Source of the DNA: Isoetes taiwanensis
Lineage: Eukaryota; Streptophyta; Lycopodiopsida; Isoetales; Isoetaceae
Length of the DNA: 64,000 nt
Assembly (NCBI GenBank): GCA_021234155.1
Contig: JAJEKV010000030.1
Location: 1-64,000, forward strand
Reading direction: 5' to 3'
Shown piece after piece: positions 36,401 through 46,069 of the stretch. Below the pieces are notes generated by a model, which made no database searches, was not told where the DNA came from, and saw nothing but the letters and a program-made list of their open reading frames with translations. Within the stretch, counting starts at the first letter, position 1, and each line of letters begins with the position of its first letter. The translations under genes were made by a program, and so were the position numbers.

Positions 36401-37067
36401 AACGAGGAACAGCAAAAGCAGAATCCAATTTCTGGTCTGTGCATTGTAATTCTTAGGAAATCTTATTATGCATATACGGCTTAAGTGTAAAAATTTTGAA
36501 ATTAGCTAGATAGAAGTTGAACAATTGTTTGTGGCCACTTGGTTTTACTGCCATGTCCTCCATTGAGATTAGAACTATGAGCACAAAATCAACGATCTGT
36601 TCTGTTTGCATGCCAGATGTTTTAAAATTGTGTGAATGCCCATGCAAAGAAATAGCTATCGTCCATTATGTTGATGTCTTAAAATTGTATGAATGTCTTA
36701 AAATTGTGTGAATGTCCATGCGAAGAAATAGTCATCGTCCATTATGTTGACGACTGAACATTGTATGACTAAAAAAAATCAAGAGAAATTGGACCTCATA
36801 TGAAGTGGTTGATAAATTGCCATTTCACAATTATCGTTTGATTGCCAGTTGAGAAAAGATCTTTTGCTACAGGAATCTTTTGCAATGTTAATGTTTTACG
36901 CCCCTTCATAATTCTACAACTTATTAACAAGAAAAGAATACTTGGTTTTACGTATTTGAAGGGTAATAGACCCATGGTTTATTGAAGTTGCACATACAAA
37001 TGTTAAAGGCTGAGTAAAAACGCATGCCAGAACATTAGCCCGGCAACGCCGGGCACACGTTTACTAG
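33498..37067 (+). mobile_element. Helitron II' (3,570 bp), second copy
   Basis: Same length as 21092-24661 and nearly identical. The 5' end is TCTACTTACTTAAAATG. The 3' hairpin is GCCCGGC-AAC-GCCGGGC (37038-37054) and CTAG is at 37064-37067, followed by T. It carries the same splice-like series and the alpha/beta-hydrolase-like exon at 36092-36159. Confidence 0.9.
36092..36159 (+). pseudogene. Captured alpha/beta-hydrolase-like exon (Helitron II' copy)
   Basis: Identical in translation to 23690-23757 (GGNVGHFGNSISYLADKYK then VYAI) and likewise preceded by TTTCTGCAG. Same reasoning and same limits apply. Confidence 0.45.
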
Positions 37068-37933
37068 TTATGTTTACACTTTAAAGGTAAATTTTGTTCT
37101 CTATCTGTCTATCTGTAGTGTTTACTGCATCCGAACAATATATTGCCATAAATGCATTGCACACATCTTATATTATAAAGTTATTCTGTAAGTGTTGGAC
37201 CCAGCCCTAATTTAGACGGCTAGGATTAGATCTGACGATCCAAAAATAACTTTTTTTTGGGCGGCCATCGATATAGCCTAGACAACATCGAGCTCTCCTA
37301 ACATAGACTTTCAACCTCCGTGGAGGTTTTTATTTAGGCTCGGAAAATGATGGATGTGTGTTTTATTTCGCAGCAGGGGCCTATCACCGCTTTGCCAAAG
37401 TCGTGGAAGAAAGCCGGATAATTAGTTATTGAGAAAGCCAAGGCGGATCCGGCCAGTATTTTAATTTCTCAATGCGCGTGTCCAATCACTCGCTTGCTAA
37501 AGTCGTGAAGAAAGCTCAAGTGGAGCTCTACAACCGGATAGTGTAAGTAGTTTTTATCGCTTATTTTAGAAAGCCAAGGCGGATCCCATCAAGGAGGTGC
37601 CATTATCCATTTTGTTGCTATCCCGATTAAACCTTTGTTCTCCAAAAAATAACTTCGAGTTTATTGTTCATCGGATCTTGCGGTCATAAAGCCTTTTAAG
37701 GAAGCCCGTAAATATTCTAAGGCCGAGGGAAAAAGCTTACAAATCTATCACTATTCCAACTGAATAGAACTTCCGTGTTTTTACCGATGCAAAATATCCG
37801 CATGTAGCTTGCTTAACGCTTTATGATATTCTTAATATTTGGCTATAGCTTTTGTGCGTTTGGGCCTTTCGTAGTAGGAGCTTATTCTTTATCTTTTTTG
37901 TCTAGGGTTGGAGAGCTTCCCTTCTCCCAAGAA
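37068..37933. other. Unassigned spacer after the Helitron array
   Basis: Contains two related blocks (TTTGCCAAAGTCGTGGAAGAAAG at about 37391 and TTGCTAAAGTCGTGAAGAAAG at about 37494), each followed by a form of AAAGCCAAGGCGGATCC. It could be an exon relic of an unknown gene. No protein can be named. Confidence 0.35.
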
Positions 37934-38620
37934 ATGGTGTGCATCGACAAAGACCGCGGATGATCTCACGCAATGCAGAGTCGCAATCTCCGCGTGCCTT
38001 CCTGAAAATTACCAGATGAAATACTATTTCTATCATATTCTTTCATGGCCTCACCAAGTTCGCAGGATTATAACAAAAAATTGTTGGCTATGTCCTTGCT
38101 AAGATGGAAGAAGAAAGCACAGAGTGTCATGGGCACATAACCTCTTTGGTTGTGCTTAGAACGCACCGGAAATTAGGGTCGGGCTACTAAGCTTATGAGC
38201 GCAGCAAGCAGAGGGCTATGCAAGATGTTTTTGGGGCTGAGTATCTATCTCTTCATGTGAGAAAAAGCAACCGTGGTCGCATTTCATTTGTACACTAAGA
38301 CCTTGGGGTATGTAATTAATGATATTGAGGCTAAATATTATGCATAAAGGGGGATGCTTATGATATGAGGAAAATGTTTAAGACTAAAGCGTATAAAAGT
38401 GCTCTTGGTCGTTGGGTCCGAGGTTAAGGCGAAATGAAGGCGATGTTAAAGCAGAGGCGTGATGGAAAAGGCAAGAAGGATGCGATAAAAAGAGCATTTG
38501 AGCAAGGAAGCTAAGGAATCTGATGGTGGAGGTGGGGGAGAGAAGGCAGACATGAAAGCAGGTCTAGCACAACAGAGAGGGGGGAAACATGAAGCAGAGT
38601 GGATAAAGCATGGTATTTAA
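37934..38620 (+). pseudogene. NAA10: N-alpha-acetyltransferase 10 (NatA catalytic subunit) pseudogene
   Basis: NAA10 (ARD1) is the catalytic subunit of NatA and acetylates N-termini of nascent proteins at the ribosome. From ATG at 37934, short in-frame stretches follow the family in order: [23 protein letters not shown] (about 37997), then [19 protein letters not shown] (38101) and RTHRKLG, the start of the acetyl-CoA loop. Next come SLHVRKSN, LGYVINDIEAKYYA and DAYDMRK (about 38350-38375). The spacing from Met to DAYDMRK, about 145-150 codons, equals the family's and no intron interrupts it. This points to a retroposed copy or a coding-sequence capture. Frame breaks and stops are frequent, so it is non-functional. 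The acidic/lysine-rich tail to ~38620 is less certain. Some breaks may be sequence error. Confidence 0.85.
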
Positions 38621-39360
38621 ATGAAGCATTGTTCCAAATAATTTTCAAATGCATTTTGCAATGCCCAATAATTCAGTGACTTTTAAACCGATATGCTTAA
38701 ATTACCAAAGATTCTTGATTTTGAAATTCCATTCATGCCGTTTTGACCATATACAGCTTAATTGATATTAGGTTCCAGCTTTGTTGGTTTATAAAGTGGT
38801 CAATAGTATATTTAAATGCGGCATTGTTGCAAATCAATAGTTCCACCCTTTTAATGATGCCCGCAGTGCCTTTTAAACTAATATATGCTTTTATTACCAT
38901 TGCATTTTTAATGTTAATCCGCTTTGAAATTCCATTCGTGTTGTTTTGATTATATAGAGACTTACTCATTAGCTTCAAATGTGGGTTTATAAATGACATC
39001 TCATTTTATGTCGCCTTTTGTGAAATTTGAAGTGAATACAAAGATTGCCAAAGCTTCGCCTCAGATTCATGAGATCTTATTCATGGATTATTGCGTTGCA
39101 AATACAGATCGTGTAGATTTTATGAGCTAAATGTGGTTCTAAACAAATCTAACAAGAGAGCATGTCAAGGGTGGGTGCTCCGGTGTTGAAGTCCTATGTT
39201 TAACACCCGAAAAAACTGCAAGGGAGAGAAATTTACTTTGGGCGTTTTAAGAAATGTTCAAAACAAGTCGAATAAACCTAGGCCTAGCCCTTTCTCTGTG
39301 GATGTTTAGGAGGATTCACCCGAGCCGCCCCTACATCTATGGCACTCATGATTTGGAACG
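38621..39360. other. No recognisable feature
   Basis: AT-rich. A loose duplication is visible: ATTGTTCCAAATAATT.., CTTTTAAACCGATATGC and TTGAAATTCCATTCATG (38629-38740), then related words at 38821-38950. No gene is supported. Confidence 0.4.
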
Positions 39361-39510
39361 ATGGCTTTGGGTAGAAGTTGCTTTTTAAAACTTGCTCTCA
39401 CAAACATCCGTCAAGGCTCGGGCTTAGCCGAAAAAGACATGCAGACTCAAGCACAAGAAATGGAGCAAGTTGTGGATGTTGAGACCATTGCCCTGTTCTT
39501 GACAAAGGTG

Positions 39511-40280
39511 ACAATGAGAAGACCTTATCGGAAGGTAAGAGAATTCATGAGCACCTTGCAAAGATAGGTTTAGACGGCAATGTATATCTTGCAAATAATA
39601 TAGTGCGATGTATGGCAAGTGAGGAGTCAGATGAAGCTCGAGTTGTATTTGACAATATGCAAAACGAAATTGTTTTTCTTGGAATATAATGTCAAGGTTT
39701 ATGCACAACAAGGGCTCCTTAGGAGGCGATTCAGTGTTTGAGAAAATGCCTAGCCCAAATATAGTGTCATGGAATTCTATGATTGCAGCCTATTCTAGAA
39801 AAGGAGATCTTAGAGAAGCATTTAGGATCTTTAGACGATGCCACGTAAAGAATGTGATTACGTGGACTACAATGATTTCAAATTTTATTCCCGACAATGA
39901 GAAGACCTTATTAGAAGGTATAAGAGAATTCATGAGCACCTTGCAAAGATAGGTTTAGACGGCAATGTGTATCTTGCAAATAATATAGTGCAGATGTATG
40001 GCAAGTCGGAGTCAGAGATGAAGCTTCGAGTTGTATTTGACAATATGCAAAACGAAATTGTTTTTCTTGGAATATAATGTCATGGTTTATGCACAACAAG
40101 GGCTCCTTAAGGAGGCGATTCAGTGTTTGAGAAAATGCCTAGCCCAAATATAGTGTCATGGAATTCTATGATTGCAAATTATTCTAGAAAAGGAGAACTT
40201 AGAGAAGCATTTCGGATCTTTAGACCGATGCACGTAAGAATGTGGTTACGTGGACTACAATGATTTCAGCTTATTCCGTG
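39511..40280 (+). repeat. Tandem duplication of 383 bp in the PPR fragment
   Basis: ACAATGAGAAGACCTTAT starts units at 39511 and 39894. Each contains GAATTCATGAGCACCTTGC, TTTAGACGGCAATGT, GTTTATGCACAACAAGG and CCTAGCCCAAATATAGTG. The length is not a multiple of three, so the frame is lost. Confidence 0.85.
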
Positions 40281-40809
40281 CATGGGCAACCGAATGAAGC
40301 TCTAAGCCTCTTCCATCAAATGCGTGAAAGGAATGTCATTTCTTGAATTCCATGATTAGTCACTTATGTACAAAGTTGGGATGGTGAAATAGGGTCACGA
40401 ACTTTTCAGGCAAATGCCAGAGAAGAATGTATTTTCATGGAATATGATTATTGCAGCGTATTGCCACTTGGGTCAACTAGAAGATGCATTCAAAATATTC
40501 AAGGAAATGCCTGAATGTAGTTTATTTTCTTATAATACCATGCTTTTTGGTTATTGTCAGCATAATCGCCTTCTTGATGCTCACCGTCTCTTTGAACAAA
40601 TGCCAGATCGAAATGTTGTTTCTTGGAACACTATGACAACTGCTTATGGTCAGCAAGGCCAGCTGAACCAGGCCCTTTATTTCTTTCAACATACGCCTGA
40701 GAAGGACATAGTGTCATGGAATGCCTTGCTCAAGGCTTATCTCTTGAATGGTTTTTTTAAAGAAGCACTGCAATGCTTTCAGAAAATGCCTTGCAGGGAT
40801 GTCATTTCT

Positions 40810-41099
40810 TGGACTGTTATTTTGTCTGCTTATGCCCATTGGACTGTTATTTTGTCTGCTTATGCCCAAACAGGTTGCCTGTGGGAGGCGTTCCAACTCT
40901 TTCAGGAGATGCCCGAACGTGACGTAGTTGCATTGACAGTGATGATTTCAGCCTATATTGAAAATGGAAATCTTGAAGATGCAATCAGACTCTTTCCAAC
41001 TCTTTCAGGAGATGCCCGAACGGGACGTAGTTGCATTGACAGTGATGATTTCAGCCTATATTGAAAATGGAAATCTTGAAGATGCAATCAGACTCTTTT
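40810..41099 (+). repeat. Two short tandem duplications in the PPR fragment (30 bp and 103 bp)
   Basis: A 30-bp unit (TTGGACTGTTATTTTGTCTG through TATGCCCA) is repeated at 40810 and 40840, adding ten in-frame residues. A 103-bp unit starting CCAACTCTTTCAGGAGATGC is repeated at 40893 and 40996. Its length shifts the frame and ends the 216-codon frame. Confidence 0.85.
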
Positions 41100-41149
41100 C
41101 TCAAATGCCTGAACGGGACATTGTTTCATGGAATATCATAAGACAATGA

Positions 41150-41741
41150 ATTTGTCAGTTATGTAATATGTAAATGCAGCCTTTCTAAGCTTAACTTAAC
41201 CAGCGAATTTGTCAAGTTCGTAGCCAATGTATTTGGCTAATTTGTAGTATGTAAATTCCTTACACATCAATGTGCCCACTTCTTGATTATGAAATAAAAA
41301 AAGGCAATGTCGAAGAAAGGCAATGACAACGGATTTAACTTACGGGTTCCCCAACTTATGCCCGGAACTGGCACAATCGTGAATGATAAAATATATAGAT
41401 GGCCTAGATTTGGCTTACAAGTTATTTCGACGATCCAGATAGTCCATGGTCATCTTGCCCTTTTCTTTTCCTTTCTTTTGTTCGAACAACCGTTACACTG
41501 GAGCCGATCCGCGTCTGGCGCAATGCCAAGCTTCAGATTATGGTGGAAGCTAGCGAGCACATTGCAGATTTGCTTGCTTATTCATAAGGTTTTTAATAAG
41601 GTATTCCGTTATTTACTTTGAAGAGTGGATGATGGAAGTAGAAGCGGCTTTGAAGATAGCAAATTGTTAATAAGTTCGCATGTGTGAGAAATGACTTCAT
41701 ATCAATAAAGACCACATATCCTTGACAGGTTCCCAACATTT
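41150..41741. other. Unassigned sequence upstream of a Helitron 3' end
   Basis: No protein is recognised. It presumably belongs to the Helitron whose 3' end follows at 41742-41769. The 5' end of that element was not located. Confidence 0.4.
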
Positions 41742-41769
41742 GCCCAGCAACGCTGGGCACCATTACTAG
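41742..41769 (+). mobile_element. Helitron 3' terminus (5' end not found)
   Basis: Hairpin GCCCAGC-AAC-GCTGGGC (41742-41758) keeps its pairing despite a compensated base pair, then ACCATTA and CTAG (41766-41769). The NAA10 and PPR fragments lie just upstream and could be its cargo. Confidence 0.8.
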
Positions 41770-41810
41770 TCTACTATTAATGCCCGGCATCACCGGGCAT
41801 ACGTTTCTAG
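41770..41810 (+). mobile_element. Micro-Helitron, 41 bp (5' end joined straight to 3' end)
   Basis: TCTACTATTAA, a typical plant Helitron 5' end, is followed directly by TGCCCGGC-ATCA-CCGGGC and ATACGTTTCTAG. It ends at CTAG (41807-41810) followed by T. It abuts the CTAG of the preceding element with no spacer. The right flank TATAAT is unit A at its GACTA/TATAATAG position (5143 in copy 1), an A/T target. Confidence 0.65.
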
Positions 41811-44239
41811 TATAATGGAAGGCATTCTCATAAATCCAGTAATGTATGGACGAGCTTTACATAATGTTTGAGAGGAAGATATTTAACATCGGCTACAAGT
41901 AATGCAGCTACAAGTAATGTTGCAAACAAAGAAATGGCAATGAAAAAAGCCTTTCCAGCTAGGTTAAACTATGGCTTGAATGTACAGAGACCATATGAAA
42001 ATGTCTTCACTAGAGTAGAGCATACCCAACCTTTACAAGTTTTCAAGAGTAACTTAATGTCATGATTTATGGAGACGGTTCTTCCACAGTAGAGAATTAG
42101 CAGACCGCATGTTGTAAAAACTTATCTCCACTTCCATTTTCGGTACTCCAACTAACAAACACAAAACAAATGACAAAAAGCGAGGAGAGGTCCGGTACAC
42201 AAAAGCCACATCAAATCATTAGCAATAGGCTTGGTAATGAATGAAGGGCCAAAAGGTACAAATGGAGCATCTCGGTTTATAGCCGATCGACCTTTGTAAC
42301 TTTTGCCTGTTAGTTTAGAAAATACTGAAACAAGGAAGGGACATATGAACCGATTATGTATGTTTAAGAAAAGAACGGCCGAGTGAAGTATTAGCATGAA
42401 CATCAAACCACTGGTTTAGAAGGATGTTACCATTTTAAAAGAGCAAGTAAGAACCATTTATCCATGATCAAAGCATCAAGCTTTAAGGAGAAAGCACACG
42501 TTTATTGAAAATATAAACCGAAATATCAATTTACCTTATTGTAAGATGTCCTCTTGTTGAGTTTCGAAGCGGTGAGCACCATTACAATTCCTTTTTGCTT
42601 CCGATATATGTCCAGCTCCATTAGCATCAAACAAAGCGACATTCTTTCGGCCAAAGAAGTATAAGGTGTTCATTTTGCCAGAGTTCGGTTTACATAAACG
42701 AGAGATATGCATGTAGTGCTTATATAAGCAACAATGCTTGCAAAATAAGAAGAGGACGGACTAAGAGCTTCGGTCTTCTAACAGATAAGGACCTCAATCT
42801 TTGCTTGGAGAGGATCCACACCAGGATGCTTTTGTGGGTCTATAGCAATCAAAATAAAGGAGAATAGAGGATAATAGAATATGGCGGCACTGTATTAGGA
42901 AGCCGCTTTAAAGAAATTTGAGAACCCTAAGCATTAGGGTTACGTTTAGATATATATGTGAGATATTATCACCGTGATTGGCCAAGACAATAGAAAAGCC
43001 ATAAATAAAGATAGCATATGATTTTCCATACCTGTGCAAAAAGGAGAAACATGCAATTGCCTTCCATATGCAATTGTGTGGAATTAACCCATTGGAATTC
43101 CATGAACTTAGAAATGCATGCAAAAGAAATGGCCAACAAATGGCAAACATGCATGTATCATGCGACTTTTAATAAGGAAAAGTGGATCTCTTTCTTAAAA
43201 ATAAATGCATACGTTGGAATAGTGGCTCATACTATAAATGCCATTAGAGCATGTGATTTTGAACTATGCATGTAATAGCCAAGGGAAGTTCACAACTCAA
43301 AATGATAACTAGAAATTTCCTATCATATAGAATAGGCATAGTCATAATTAAAAAAAGCCTACCTCCATCCGTAGGACTGGGTTGACCATTTTTTAAAAAA
43401 AGAAACCTGTATCATAGGGGAGGGCTGACCCCTACTGTACAGCAGAGGTCAAACCCAACCCTATTGTGAATTTTTATACCCTATTGAATCACACTAACAG
43501 TATCACAGATTATAGACCTACCATTTTAGTACTGGTTATTGATCATTTGTTTGAGAACTTGTACACCATATTTGAGTCCTTAGAAAACATTATGTCGTAT
43601 GTACAGCAACACTTTCTTTTTGGATCTATAGCTGCCAAATTCGTTGGTTGCAAATTTGGTGATGATATCTATTATGTCCTTCACCAGTGACTGTGATAGG
43701 CCATAGAATGGGAGCCATATAAATGGCTATTTTTTTAATGTGGCCGAATGGCATATGAGGTACATGACCTCTTTGATTTTTTTCCAGATCTCTATCTGGT
43801 GTAATTTATAAGGGTAATCCCATATACTTTGAACAGCTAATCAACATATAAATATCACAGGAATTTGTGCTTTTAAGCAATTGCATACCTTTTAACCATT
43901 GATAGTACGTCCATGTCCAACATTTCCTTTTTTGATTTGCAACTGGCGCTCCCTTTGTACTGTGTGGAGAGATGACACAAAGTCCATCTCCTCTAGATAG
44001 CTATCATTGTGTACTCCATTTTATTAACTTCTTACCCCAATGCAGTCAGCTCATTATTTCATGTAGGGACAACTTCAAAGTCCACGTTTTTCAATGTACT
44101 TGCTTTTATCCTGAAACAAAGTCAGATCAATGTGAGTATCATGCAATCTTTTGTTACTTATTTCCTTTACAAGGCTGAGGCTAAAGGACATAAGCAACCC
44201 TGGTTATACCAAGGAGTTGAAGTGTCTTAAAAAAACCCA
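41811..44239. repeat. Unit A, copy 3 (lacks its first ~490 bp)
   Basis: Colinear with 5144-7552, starting at the base after the Helitron CTAG. It contains the foldback (about 43371-43465) and the 74-codon frame (43466-43690). Confidence 0.85.
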
Positions 44240-44578
44240 GCCAAACCTAAAATCCTAGGTCTGACATCAATCCTCGGTCAAACCCAAGGATTGTATTATC
44301 AACCCAGATTCAAACTTACGTAAGAAGTATCTGGTACTTATTGTCCTTTAGCCTCTAAAAACTTTGGACTAAAAATTACCAAAACCAGTGAGTAGATAAG
44401 TCAAGAATAACCTTTGAACCAGATTATCTATTATTTATAAACTTAGATTTTTACAAGCCCAAGAAATTTCTGTCCATTGATATAACAATCTAGGCCAAAG
44501 AAATTAGGCCAAAGAGTCAAACTGTCCAATTGACTGTATTTCAAATGTCAAATGTAGACAAGTACCATCAGAGTCAAT
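44240..44578. repeat. Unit A, copy 4, left part
   Basis: Colinear with 4657-4997, cut after CCATCAGAGTCA. Copy 4 resumes at 46070 with ACCGGACAAAGCCCA. Confidence 0.85.
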
Positions 44579-44754
44579 TTGTAGCACAATAACAGGGGGT
44601 TACTTTTAGATTTTTATACGTTTTTTCACATGGTTTTTCTATGATTTCGTTGTTGTATTCGTTGAGGTGTACTAAATAGTATTTCTAGAGTGCACCATTT
44701 ATGGGCCGTTGATTTTCGTTGGTGGGAACAATCCGAGGGTTGTTGTCTTTCTCT

Positions 44755-44925
44755 GCATGTGTTTGTGCATGAACACTGCGCATGTGTATGCATGTGCATG
44801 TGCACATGCATGTGCATGTGTGTGCATGTGCATGTGTATTGTGCATGTGCAAGTGCAAGTGCAAGTGCAAGTGCAAGTGCATGTGTGCATGTATGTGCAT
44901 GTGTGCATATGCATGTGTACTTGCC
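44755..44925. repeat. TGTGCA/GTGCAAGTGCAA microsatellite
   Basis: About 170 bases of alternating purine-pyrimidine hexamers (GCATGTGCATGTGCAC, then five GTGCAA units). All six frames stay open through it and give Cys/His/Met-rich peptides. These are composition artefacts. Confidence 0.85.
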
Positions 44926-45859
44926 CTCTTGGATTCTTATTGCCGGAGTGGATTTTACTACCACGACATGGATTTTTTGCTCACACTTACAAAGGTATTT
45001 GTTTTTTAATGTTTCTTCAGTTAGCATAATATTTTTTTTTACAAGGTATTGGTTTCCTGATTCTACAATGTAGTGCTGCAAAACCCCCTTTTGTTTCCTT
45101 CCTAAGATTTGCTGCAGATTCAAGTTTAGGCCCTCTGTTTGCTTCCAACTCTTGGATATTCACGGCTGCCGGATTGTTCATAGTAGCCACCTTTAGCTTC
45201 AATCAACAAATGGATTCTTATGCACACAACAGTGGATTATTCCACGCCTTTCCATGTCACATAGATCAGGTCAAACAAGGGCCACAAGAATGCATTTATA
45301 TTGTAGGTTTGGAACTTTAATCAAACCGTAAGGTGAATCATGCATTACCTTTAAGCTAGAGATGGAGCATCCAAAATCATATGGATTGATAAACAATGGT
45401 GTCATTGTGAAAGAGAAATAGTTGTAGCGGAAGTAACAATATGTAGCATAATAACAGAGGGTTTTCTTTGTGTTGCAAACTTTATGACTTTCAGAATAAG
45501 GGATCAATCTGCTCTATCTTTATGGTAAATTTTACTTATGTTCTATTTGTTTTATTGTGATCAAATTCAAAAGCTACAGGTGATGAAAGCCTCAAATGAA
45601 TTCTAGTTTTTTTTCTGGTTTGAATTCTAAAGTTTTTGTCACACCGGGGGGGGACGTCCCTAAGGCCCCGAAGGGGCCAAAAAAATTTTTTTGCAACACA
45701 AACCATTAACATCCAACATATAAAAATTAAATCCCTCAACACATAACAACCATTGACATTAACAATCAACACATAACTACCATTGACATTAATTAACACA
45801 ACCATTGGGTCCAACACATTTAAATTAAAATCCCCCTTAAACCCCCTTTGGTTTGGGTG

Positions 45860-46058
45860 CATATTCACACGGGGGGTGACTCCGGGCAACGAGAGCTGTT
45901 GGATAGGCATATTCGCCCCTTATTCCTTAATCTATACCGTACATAAAGTTCCTCGTTTGTGGGGTATGCAAGTACAAAATTTGCTATACTGTATAACAAG
46001 ATTCGCAAAATACTATAAGATTTCAAAATGGAAATACTATATGGTGTTGATTTCGATT
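45860..46058 (+). mobile_element. MITE copy, right end missing
   Basis: CATATTCACACGGGGGGTGA, CGAGAGCTGTTGG, GGCATATTCGCCC, CTCGTTTGTGGGGTATGC and AAATACTATAAG are colinear with 63681-63850. The right inverted repeat is absent. Confidence 0.65.
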
Positions 46059-46069
46059 TAAATGCATTT

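Larger units (their letters stand above)
39361..41149 (+). pseudogene. PPR protein gene fragment (PLS/S-type repeats), broken
   Basis: PPR proteins bind organellar RNA in mitochondria or plastids, one base per repeat. The part at 39361-40370 is recognisable only in shifting frames: a leader, then LANNIV.MYGK, ARVVFDNMQNEIVF.W, KMPSPNIVSWNSMIAAYSRK and HVKNV.TWTTMIS. From ATG 40414 a 216-codon frame carries six successive 31-residue S-type repeats (MPEKNVFSWNMIIAAY, MPECSLFSYNTML, MPDRNVVSWNTM, TPEKDIVSWNALL, MPCRDVISWTVIL, MPERDVVALTVMI). It then runs out of frame at a 103-bp duplication and ends at 41149 without E or DYW domains. A plastid/mitochondrial transit peptide is not visible. Three nested tandem duplications mark it. 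Likely a captured or degenerate copy; a live gene with assembly errors is the main alternative. Confidence 0.8.
44579..46069. mobile_element. 1.5 kb repeat-X/MITE insertion in unit A copy 4
   Basis: It interrupts a sequence that is continuous in the other A copies. 44579-44720 is the reverse complement of 4290-4443. 45440-45535 matches repeat X inverted, ending near the TAAAGATAGAG block of 3555. 45720-45860 matches X directly. 45860 to about 46058 matches the left part of the MITE at 63681. At least two related elements seem to be stacked in opposite orientations. No clean terminal repeats or target duplication were identified. Confidence 0.6.

Noticed and set aside
17217-37067. Autonomous Helitron encoding Rep/helicase
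   Set aside because: No HUH motif or helicase (Walker) frame was found in any unit; all look non-autonomous.
8539-41810. Whole 33 kb between the unit A clusters as one insertion into unit A
   Set aside because: Copy 2 ends ~490 bases beyond the point in unit A where copy 3 begins, and the left break is not a Helitron site; more than one event is needed.
44626-45123. 165-codon minus-strand frame and its Cys/His-rich companions
   Set aside because: Made by the TGTGCA microsatellite, where every frame stays open.
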